Assembly (NCBI RefSeq): GCF_964204645.1
Contig: NC_134025.1
Location: 9,243,001 to 9,307,000, forward strand
DNA from: Tubulanus polymorphus
Lineage: Eukaryota; Nemertea; Palaeonemertea; Tubulaniformes; Tubulanidae
Direction of reading: 5' to 3'
DNA length: 64,000 nucleotides
Part shown: positions 36,401 through 47,491 of the stretch, piece by piece
Layout: each line of letters begins with the position of its first letter
Position numbering within the stretch: position 1 is the first letter of the stretch
Made by a program: the position numbers and the translations under genes
The notes under the pieces: generated by a model
The model's input: only the letters and a program-made list of their open reading frames with translations
What the model was told of the DNA's origin: nothing
Database searches by the model: none

Positions 36401-38115
36401 ATTTATGTCTTCGAAGGGGTTTCGTGGCAACAGATACTGTACCACGCAATCGACTCATGTAACGTCGTTTTGGCTTTGCTGTCGCCGAGCTATATCGAAT
36501 CTGCAGTTTGTACCGAGGAATACAACTTGGCTTTAGCATCCCATCTGTCTTGGGTAAGTCGATGCATATATAACATTGGCGTCATTTAACGACAACTTTA
36601 ATCTTGTTATCTAACCTTAATGGTCCAATTGTTTATCAGGAAAGTGAATTAGAATTGGTTCCGATCGCTATAGAAGAGATACCGAATATTAAAGAAGGGT
36701 TTCGTTACGTGCCTGCAGTCGACGCTACCGATAGTAATTCGTTTAGTGACGCAGCCAACGCGATATGTCGCGGAGTTATAAATTTTCTGGATGTCGGAGC
36801 CATCAATTTTGAGATGTTTCACGAAACTCGGGTAAAGCGATGCTATACGATTTCAAATGTTAACGGCTCCTGCTGCGATGAATTATGTCCGTTGGAATTC
36901 CGGAAGCTGTGATTGTAAATAGCAATCATATCCTTTCATGATATAAGGCTAAAAATGATACCTTGTTTATCTAATCGGCCGAGTAATTTTGTAAATCGTA
37001 ATTTGTAATCAGTTCATTTCAATAGCTGCCGGGTCTGATGGTTAGCTTGATCATGATTTAAAAAGGTAAATGTGCTGGGTAGATAGGCGGCCGGCTAGGT
37101 CAATTCTTAAGCTCAGCTGAAATGAGAGACGAGGTATCGATTTTTCAGCCGAAAGGTAATCTTCTTTCCATCATAAATTGTATATCATTTTTCCACCAGG
37201 TGAAGCACAATATCGCGATGGCACTGTGTAATTCTCGCAAAGCCTTTTTCAACCGCACATTCCAATTCGACGAAGATAATCAACTGAAACCGAAGAAACC
37301 AACGAACACCGTTCCGAACAAAAACGAAGATAAAAGACATGCAGACAATTTTTCGTGCGACATTTTCATTAGCGTCAGTCGAATCGATAGACATTACGGT
37401 TACGGTTTGAAGCACATACTCAGCAATATGTCCGATGATAAGTTGGTCGTTCATGTCGACTGTGACGCGGAAACGAGCCAGCTGTCAAAACTGAGCAATT
37501 CCAGACTCGTCGTAGCCATTTTGTCGCCCGGCTATTTGGCTTCGACGCGAGAAAACCAAGAACTACACAGCGCGCTGTGTCGTCACCGGGCATCAGTCGG
37601 CAAACCTGTTCTCTACGTCATCCAAGCGTCGAAGTTGAACGCGAATCCGATTTATGCCCACCTTATCCCTTGCAATATTGCCTGTCACGATAATTTCTGG
37701 GCCGATCACTTGGGGATTTTTGGATGCAGAAATAGAAAAGCTCATCTTCCGTCAAAGGCAACCATTGCGATGACCGTGGCCGCCGAAGATATAATTTCAA
37801 TTTTGTCAGAAAAAAGGTATTTTTCCGAATCATATGAAAATAGGAATATATTTCATAGCGTTTTGAAAATAAAATGTAATTTCTGAAATCTGCGTCTATT
37901 TTAGAACGGACGTTGGTAACGATATCCTGATTAATATTGTTTCGAAAGTTTCTGGCAAACAGGCAAATAAGACGATTGACATCCCGAAAAATGTAAGTTG
38001 CCGTACGTACATATGGTCAGGTTCTGAACAAAATTCAGAAAAATATCGTTTAAAATGCTTATATTTGCAGTTTTTGAAAGGTGTCACACTCGTTAAGAAT
38101 GCCAAGAAATCATAG
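33438..38115 (+). CDS. Macro-like domain protein with three TIR domains
   Basis: Twelve exons: 33438-33576, 33889-34042, 34439-34580, 35052-35258, 35341-35525, 35641-35814, 35963-36180, 36417-36553, 36640-36831, 37200-37816, 37905-37992, 38071-38115; 2298 nt, 765 residues, all phases agree. Residues 1-214: macro-like domain (LLGDISS...DFIVVSA at 24-44, GALYHNLG 58-65, LVCFEP 100-105, ITPILSTN 136-143, LKIVAYTDEK 173-182); the glycine-rich phosphate loop of classic macrodomains is not conserved. TIR1 219-333 (YDIFVSYSEKD, PNYLSSAECVEEYNIA), TIR2 367-510 (YDVFVSYCHAN, FFDRHELQIG, PSYIESAVCTEEYNLA), TIR3 569-710 (CDIFISVSRID, SPGYLASTRENQELHSA). Each TIR has Glu at the helix position used by NAD-cleaving TIRs (E293/E294, E440/E441, E637). 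No signal peptide or membrane segment, so cytosolic. The function is not known; NAD+ metabolite signalling is the inference. Confidence 0.9.
34102..34305. mobile_element. CAGGGGCG-ended MITE in macro-TIR intron 2
   Basis: Begins CAGGGGCGAATTT and ends AAATCCGCCCCTG, inverted to each other; 204 bp, no coding capacity. hAT-like ends are possible, but no target duplication is visible. Confidence 0.6.
34943..34987. repeat. Perfect 18-bp inverted repeat with 9-nt loop
   Basis: CAGGGAGGGGTGCACTCC, loop TTATTTTTC, then GGAGTGCACCCCTCCCTG. In macro-TIR intron 3, 65 bp upstream of exon 4. GC-rich arms in an AT-rich surrounding. Confidence 0.9.
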
Positions 38116-38172
38116 TTTGTTGTCGGGCCAGCCTATGATCGAACGAATTGAAGCGGACTGTAATTTAAGGAC

Positions 38173-38178
38173 AATAAA
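38173..38178 (+). terminator. Poly(A) signal of the macro-TIR gene
   Basis: AATAAA 58 bp after the stop codon. Confidence 0.65.
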
Positions 38179-40119
38179 CATATTTTGAATTAGAATGGAA
38201 TATTTCCCCACTTATCACGGACGAATCATATCGGTCGAATTTTTTTCACCAACTGAAATGTAAAGAATGTCCGACTTTTTGACGGAAGGTTGTCGTTTTA
38301 AATAAAATTATATTTAAAAGTTTTTCTCTTTATAGTTGTCTTAGTCGGACGGAGCTTGTCGACCTTTTCCATCTCAGTGACCGGGCCACTTTTCCTAGGT
38401 TATCAGAAATCGGGCTAGTGGTGATTGAGAGTAGACCGATATATCGTCAAATGCGACAGAACCTTGTGGTTTTAGGCGACGGCGATGTATTACGGAGTGA
38501 GTCAACAGCATCGCAACAAGGATCTTCCTCTGGCACGTGGGTAGCTGACCGTACGCTGCTGCCATCTATGTAACTTCGCTGTCAGCAGAATGTGGAGGCG
38601 GAAATGAACTGAAAATGGTAAATATTAAAATTTGAGTTTGAAAATTTGGGCCTCAAAGAAATTATCGTCAGCACAATTACCACATGTCATTGGCAATGAT
38701 CGACACTAGCAAATAGAAGAGTAATCTCCAGAAGAATTATTGATCTAAACCGAGTTGAACACTCGGCAAGAGGAGGCGGCCTGCTGTTTTTGCGAAGGAA
38801 GGATGTCGTGGTAAGATTTTTTTTTCTGTACCTTTAGTGACTGTCAATGGCGGTTGAGTGGTTGCGGTAGGTTAGTAGTAAGAAGTTCATTGACGTTAAT
38901 GATGAATAAATTATGAAGGATTCCTCAAGCCCACAGTTAGAATTAGCCCATTAAATTTAATTTCTAAATGCATTCAGGATTAGGCCTAACCACTCATACC
39001 TACTTACCTTTACCCTGATTCAAATACTGAATGTTCTCATCTAACGATATCTTAGGTGTTTCCTCTAACTTTCACGCATGCTGATCAGATTGAAAAACAA
39101 AAAGAGTAACTTGAAAGTTTATTGACGCCTTGAGAAATAACAGGCCTATATTGTTGCTTAACAGTCTCAACAATGAATACATGTAATATGTATAAAGATC
39201 AATGTTAGTTGTTTTGAGTATGGATACATCAACAATTGGTTTAAATTGTCAGTTTAACCAGTCTAGCCCCGATATTGATGGCATAGTGCAAATTCACTCA
39301 TGCAATACCTTAGTCTGTAGATTAATCAGCGAAAAGACAAGAGAAACTTACAAGATGTAAAATTTGATTAACTAAAAAAATAGGTTCCAATATTCATAAC
39401 TGTAATTGATATTTTCAAATGCTATGCTTATGACGTATTCAAATTGACTCACACAGTATCCCTTGAATAATGCTAGCAGTTAGCAATGCATAGAAATTAT
39501 TTGTAACAGGATTTTTAAAAATCACTATTTGAATCACTATTATGACAGTGAGGGTAAAGGCTAGGCAATATTTCACAATATTACTGAATGTGAAATGTAC
39601 TTTGTCAAAAAAGTGTTTGGGAATGTACCACTTTCAAATCCTAAAACAGGAGGATGAGAACACTTCTGTGCAAATTCTAATTGGCTTTGATTCAATTTTC
39701 AAAAGCAGTTGCTGTGATTGTTTTAATCTACGCTTTTCTTGGCCAACAATTGTTGATATACATGTGCTTTGAAATAGATTAATACGGCCAGCAATGTGAA
39801 ATGATCAGCTGCGCTTAATCTTATCAATTAATATGTTTTGATTAACTTCAATATCATTGGGCACGTGCTCAGGCTTATTTTCCCTTAGGTTTACCATGGA
39901 ATAGTCCGTGGGTTTATCTTGGAGTAAAGGTTTACTGAGTACTGCTTACAATTATCCTTATTTTCAAGAGGGCTGTACAGAATTGTGGGGTAGGATAAAT
40001 CACCATTTTAAAAGCTTGATCTCAAAAGTACATGTCAGATCATGCCTATTAATTTCATTTGAATGCTTATTTATATTTTGCCTTTCTGCTAATTGAGCAT
40101 TTGTGTATTTTAAAAGAAT

Positions 40120-40191
40120 AGCTCTATAAAAGATGTCCTTCAAAAGACCTTGGCAAGCTCTATAAAAGATGTCCTTCGAAGGACCTTGTCA
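40120..40191. repeat. 36-bp tandem duplication
   Basis: Two adjacent copies beginning AGCTCTATAAAAGATGTCCT, differing at a few bases near the end. Confidence 0.8.
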
Positions 40192-43100
40192 CGCGCAAGA
40201 CTGCTTAATTGCGACAATATCATCATATCGTCCCTAATCGTGTGCATTACAGTCGGTTTTAACTATTTCGAAGAATAAGATGACAATTGTCTGTCGTGCG
40301 ACAGGCAGAGCCTTCTTAGAGCGAAGAGACAGTCTCTACGAATCAAATTTATCAAGTTGCATTTATTTTTAGCTTGAAATAATGGAGAGATGATGTTCCG
40401 GTGAAGATTTTGTTCCAAGTTGTCGTATATTCGGCTTCGATCAATATTTCATGTCCTGTTGCCGAGTATCTCCAAGCACTATTAATTTCATTACCTCCGG
40501 GTTGGGTTTGAGCTCAGTGATTTGCATCGCGAGAGGCCCCTGTACGTACTTATCCGATAAGATTAAAGCTTAATTAACGTTCATGTCACGTTTGTTGTTA
40601 TGATAGACAATTTATGTACCAGCCTTATGTCGAGAGATCGTTCAATATGAAGGTTATGAGGTTGCATTAACCGCGTTAAAGGATACGTTATGATGAACTC
40701 TTTATTTTGTACTGTCAGGCCTATAGCCTACATAGATTATAGATAACAATTAAATCAAAATGAATATTAAAAAAAAGCTACTGATTGTTTGACTTATGAA
40801 ATCGAAGTGCACCGTTATACATGGCAATGCTTTTTCGATAGGTTTTAGGAGTCAAAAACTACTTCTGGATTATACTATTTCATCAAATTTGCTAAAAATA
40901 GTTTCTGTTGCAATTGAATGTGTAGATTATCCGCAATAATTCTACATTTTGTCTGTTTGAGAATATTCGGCAATTATTTGAATGAGCTTTGATTTTAGCT
41001 TCTTCGAAGTCATATGTCTTTAAGAGAATGCGGCGGGGTCTTTTTACAGTATTTCGAGTGTTTTCCTTCCAAAATTAGAAAGCTGTATATCATAGATATC
41101 AGTTGAAATGTGTGATTTAATCAAATAAAACAACCCACCCTAGGATTGTCCCCAGCATTAGAATTTTTAACTCAAATATGTGCATATGTTATTTGTCTAA
41201 TTTCATCACAGCCGGTTATTTAGGCCTGTGCGTTTTCAGTTTTCAACAGTCAACTCATGCGAATCAGTATTTAAAAAAAATCTAGTTGGCAGCACGTTCA
41301 GCCTCGTGTGCTACTAGAATAGAATGTTTCATAGTCATCAATGATTTCCTGTCAAATATTACCGGATTTAGAACCGTATATTTAATTTCGGATTTCCTGA
41401 ATCGAATATCCACGTTGTATCACCTTTTATGTCGGATAGTTTTGTATATTTATCAAGCGATTTCGGGCATATAGCGTTACGTGCAGTTGGTCTAGACGCT
41501 TACGGATAGAAGATAGGTTTTGATATAATATCATTGTCGACTAACCAAACCGACGTCAGTCCATGCCTCAGGAAAACAGGAAGTTGTAGCGCACTAGAGG
41601 AAACCTACTGGGCATAGTATTGATAATATACTGCTATATTGGTATTCATAGCGCGTTCAACTAATCATGAACGGCAATCCGATGTATTGATTCAGTATTG
41701 ATAGTCGTATAGAGGATTTCCCGTAAACATTTTGCTCAGAAAATCAGACCTTTAGTTTATTACGGACGGGCGGTTGGCGGTCTATGAGGTGAGATCACAT
41801 ATTTTCTATTGATCGCTTGTAATCACTAACTGTCACCGAAAAAAAAGTGTATCAGTATGAAACGACGTAATGACGAGACAGTCACGATTAAGACTTGTGC
41901 GTCACTCTATTTCATTGTCATTAGGTCTAGTCATTGTCATTTCATTGTCAAAGTGATTTTTCGTGACGTAGAATGAAAACGATCGGAGTGTTCGCAAAGA
42001 AATTGACTCGTACTGTAGGAATGTAGCTATACATGTAGGAATAGGTGAATATTCATATATTCTCTTCTGCTTTTCTGTATCATAGTGAGACTGTATCATA
42101 GTGAGACTATGAGATGTTTTTTTTTCCGTCTTGATTGTCAATATAAATGCTGTTTGTTTGTTGTATGCGCATAAGATTCAAAGGTTTTTCGTAGAGAATT
42201 CTGGCATCTGTCCACTTTAGGGATCATTATTAGTTTGCAGAGTTCAGTGCCAATGTCATTATTTGCTTTTGCTATCTCAGTACTCTACTACGTGATGTCA
42301 GTGCACACACAGATCATATACGGTATTCACCTTTTCTAGGTAGTGCTGAGTTTGAAATCTTACGGTGACCATTAGCACCCCAACATTTTGGCATAAAAGG
42401 CTAGAACTAGATAGAGTATAGGGTATATGCTCTGCATATAAAATATCCTCAAAATACTCCATACATCCAGATACACGCAGATACTGCAGATATATTCAAA
42501 CAGGACCTCTTTCAGGGGATTCAATTCTGTTGTAAGACTATTTACAGCTTCTCTCCTAACGATGACGCATTGATTCAAAAGTGTAGTAATTTCATAGTCA
42601 ATGTGACAGGCCTTGAGCACTAGTGTATACCGGTAGGCTTATATATTTGAGCAATGTCTCGGCTAAAGACTATTAGCCATCATCAGGCGTACTGAGATTA
42701 GATTTTCTAACGCTTCCTGATAGTTAATTAAATGAACTTTAGGAGTCTTTTTGATAAGTGCATCGTCACATTGCATGTATATGATATGTATTGGACATGG
42801 GACAAATTTTGTTGAATATATACCAGTAACAGCTGTTTATGGTTGTTATCGTGTACTGAATATTTATTATTAATGTTATGTTATATACAATTTCACCGCG
42901 ACAATGTCATCGCACTTCGTCGGTCAATCAAATTATTCTTCTCTTTGCCAGAGTTACGCCGAACAATGCCTATTCGGCGTGCTAATCGACGTCGGTTTAT
43001 CAGTTGAGTTTCATTAAATCCCGTGATACGGTTATAAATCAGATTTCCGTTAATGTTGTCTGAATGTCTGCGGCGACGAATTTTCGACGAATTTGAAATT

Positions 43101-43293
43101 CAAATGAAATCGCGTTTTTGTCCGCGCTAAATCGAGATAACTGGCTTAACTCGGGAAATGTGAGTCATTATTTTTCAGCAGTGTTTGCATAATTAATCAT
43201 GCGTTTTATATTCAAGCTTCATATTTTCATGTGACTTTAATTGTCTCATAGTATTCCGCTGATCACGCTTCTATAAAGCGCTACCAGCAGATT

Positions 43294-46200
43294 ATGATAC
43301 AAATACCGGGACTTTCAACCGTTTCGAAACTTTCTCATTTCAGATTCGACGTGAATATATCGAAAGATGCGCGTACAACGACGACCGATCAACTGATAAT
43401 GGATAAGAAATCACCGTCAACCTCTCGGAAGTATTTCTCCGGCTTCGGCGCGACAGCGACTGAGTCGACACTGGCGGGCGAAATAACCGAGAAAAAATCC
43501 GGCCGGCGGAAACACGACAAAAAGTTCAATTCGCGTTCGTACAATTTGACGACAGGCGACGTCAAGACGAACCGTCGCCATCCGAAGTTTCTATTCCGAC
43601 GTTTCAAAAGCGAGCAACGGACGCAGGCGGTGACGTCGACGTCGAACTGCGCCGCGAATAAAAAACTGCCCGAGCTATCGTGGCAGAGATCGAGTTCGGA
43701 AAGTTCCGGTTCGTTAGAAGGCGGTGGCGGTGCCTGTATCGCGTCGGCGCCAGGTAGAAGCTCGGTGCCGAAGAGTCATTCGATCGACGAACTGCTGGAA
43801 AAATGCGATCTGAAGCAACAGCGTACGAGTGAACGAAAGTCGCGAAAGGACATCAGCCGGTTGCGATGCGTGCTCGCGTACACCGGCGCGAAATTCGGCG
43901 CGACGCCCGTGTTACCGATGTGCGGCCACGTGAACTGTCATCGGCGAGATTCGGTATCGGTATCCGTGCAGACGGACGACACGAGAATCAACAAGAACGA
44001 CGCGACGACGGACGATCGAACAACGTCGTCGTCGTTCAAAACATTTACCGGAGAATCGACCGCCTCTTCTCGAGACAATCAGCAAATTGAAACGGACGCT
44101 TCGAAGAATTCGAACGACCTCAAAGTTAATTGTTCGACGTCGAATGAGCTTAGTCATCATCAGTCGCAATCTGCATTTAAGGCCGATGAAAGCGAAGACC
44201 GGCGAACTGAAGATGTCTCGGAAGCGGATATCGAGATCGCGAGTGGCAAATACGTAGCTCAGGGAAAGGACGATAAACGCCGAAATAGTGATGATTTGGA
44301 TAACGAACTCGCTCTCTCTCCTGACTTATTGCATCCATCGGCGGAGTTAGGGTTCAATCGTAGCCGTCCGTGTAGTCGTAAATCGAGTACCGGTGACTCG
44401 GCTGTAGATATGAGACCGCCGTTGTCCGACGATGACCATAGCGAAACCCGTGCTCCTCCTCCTCCTTCTGCTCCTCAACTGTCTCAATTAGAACTCGTCG
44501 CCCATTGGCCTCGGTTGCATAAAGTTCCGTTTCTGGAGAGTCAAACGCCGTCGTTCACGACGATGTCTACGGTGCCGCCGTCTGTTGTCATAAGCGATCA
44601 CAGTATATCCGACGAGCGCGCTAGTCCACCGGCGACACCTGGTGACGATTTATTGCTGAAATGCGACGACGAGGCCGTCACATCTACCTCGTTGACGTCT
44701 TGTCATTCTAGTCCGATAACGCCACCATGTGAGAATCTTGGCATCACGTTCAAAGCATCTGAGTCGTATACAAGTTTTGAATCGAGCGGTGGACTTTCAT
44801 CTCAGGCTTCCTTCGACACGGATGATGATATGGCTTGCGGCGAGACACAGCTACCAGTCGTCAAAATGAAAAAGGTTAGCATCAGTTACCTCAACTCATA
44901 ACATATTACCTCATTATGATAAACCAATATATCAGAAGATTCGAAATATACGATGAATGGGATACCGGCGCTCACCAGATGGCGCAACGAAACACCGGGT
45001 TATACGTAGTGAAAATCAGTTTATTTTCAATGAAATTTGAACTTGATTTTTAGGCTGCCACAGATATGATATCTGCTTTCTCACTCAGTCTATGTTATAG
45101 ATTTCACTGGAAATTGATTTAATAATGAGATTTTAATTGAAATGTAGAATAGAAATTGAATCGCCGTATAACCCAGTGCTAGTAACGATCCTCGGCCCGG
45201 TTTTATAGATTGGTATTACCTTTAACCCAGGGGCTAATTCAATTAACCCCTGGGTTCAAGGTAAAACCAGTCTATAAAACTGGGCCCTGCTGGATTATTG
45301 CTGAATCCTTGCTTGCCACTGTAGCGTTGCTGGTATCCCATTCTCTAACAGATTTTCTGGTCGCATTTTTGGAGCATCAGTCCATGCGTAAAAAATCCCC
45401 CCATGCCCACACCCGGTTAAGTGAAAACTGGCATAGGTTTATTGTAATTAAAAAAAAAATATTAACCTTAATTTCATACAGAGTAAATGAACAAGTATCA
45501 TGCTTGCTGAAGTCCAAAGGACATTATTAGCAATACATCGAAAGAATTATATATGTTATGTAATGGGGAACATTGTTACTTAAATTACAAGAATTTACGT
45601 TTGAATGATATACCAGATATTTATAGCAAGGAAAATAATAATAACTATCAATACCATTATCATTATGATAAGAATAATAGCAATGGCAGTGATAATCAAT
45701 TATAGCGAATATAGTTATGATCATAAATAGTACTAGTAATGATGATGACAATGACAATCAGGGCAAGGTAGCCTAATGAGTAGCGTAATGAGGTTCCACT
45801 GTGTTTGCTAATGCTTTCGTAACGATTGCCTAAAACCGAAGTTGAATCTAGCTTTCAGGATTTTTTCCTACACTTCGTAATGAAAATTACAATAAAAACC
45901 CGTATGAACTAAATCTTCATTTGATACTTGATTTATTTTTCTTTTTTGTGACTCGCAGAAATTCATCAAGCGCCGCACATGTATACCGCATGATAAATCA
46001 ATGATTTCCATATAGAATGACACGATATTAAGAGAAGCTAATCCTGATTGACGATAATGTGTGAAATCTTGATTAGTTCGAATGAGCTGAAAAAAGAGCT
46101 CATCGGCGATACCATTATCATAGAACAGTTACATGCGATGAAAGCATTCGTGGTATTGCTTTGTTTTCGTTGGTTTTTTTCCTTTCGTCGAATATCATAT

Positions 46201-47439
46201 AATCTATTTCAAAGTTTCTCTCATGTTCACAAATTCGTCACCACATTCAGCAACAAATATTGCCGAGTTTGTTTATACCGAGCTACAATCTCCATGGTAA
46301 CACTTGGAATCGTAAATATTACACTGATAATATAGATAACGCCTTATTTATACAGTTAGTGACTGAGATAATAACTGGAATTTGCCGCCGCCCCGCACAT
46401 GTTGATTCTACTAGTGTTGATTCGTCATTGATGTTTTGGAAAGATGAGTTAATTTTCTACATGTGCAAATAAATATAGGGTGTTTAGAAAGAAACAATAG
46501 TTTTCGAGGAAAAAATGAAGGCGAAATCTGTATAACATGGTCATTAAGCGGCATGAAATGAGGCATGTGTGGTTCCACCATCATTGCTAGGTGCTGCCAT
46601 CTGGTTATACGCAAAAAGATTACCTCTTTCATAAATCACCCTGTCAATGATTCTATCATTACTCCAAGGTGCGAGATAAACCTCAGATATACATTTATGC
46701 CATGTGTGTATATATCGAAGAAAAAAATGAATTTAGCATTTTCACGTCGGTCTGACCAATAATTTTTTCGGGTGCGCTTGCTTGCGGTTCTACTGAATAA
46801 CTGACATTTTTTTTTGAAACCTTATTTCGGCTTGGAATTATTGTTGCTTTCCTCGTGAGAAGATGAACTGGTGTTCGATTTTTTAACGCTACCAGAATAT
46901 TGTCACGGCGCTCGCAAGCGGTAAATTAGATTGGTTACCGGTCACTCACCAAATACGTCATCTTTTTTCATGAGAAAATACCAATTAAGGAAATTGAAAA
47001 AAATGAGATATGTTTGGCTATTGCGGATTTTCTGGTTACTCGATTATTTATAGGACGAAATCTACTTTCGCGGGGCGTGTTTTTCGATAAGCTTTTGTTG
47101 CTGGATCAGATTTTTTTTCTCGTTTTTTAGCACTGATGCCATTGCAGTTATTAAAACCGTATATATACGTCATGACTCCACGAACAAAAACGTAATCAAC
47201 TGTGGAGTACGAAAACCATTATTTATGGGCCCGAAATAGATTATGATATGTTTGTTGTTTAGTATAAAAATGAGGAAGTAAAGACTGAGTGACGTATGTA
47301 GTAGTAGTACTGCTGCGTATATATCCATAGCCATGTTTATGACATCACAAAAACCACAGTATTGACACAATTAAATGCATTGTGAATGAACCATACGCTA
47401 TTGCCGCCACAGTGTGTTGTTATATAGAGTGGTTTAGAA

Positions 47440-47491
<52 letters not shown>

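Larger units (their letters stand above)
38116..43293. other. Intergenic region upstream of the IP3 3-kinase gene
   Basis: No coding exon recognised. A GC-richer stretch at 38340-38815 ending in a strong donor (GATGTCGTG|gtaaga) could be an untranslated first exon of the downstream kinase gene. A 36-bp tandem duplication lies at 40120-40191. 42890-43290 is probably promoter or 5'UTR of the long kinase form. Confidence 0.4.
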
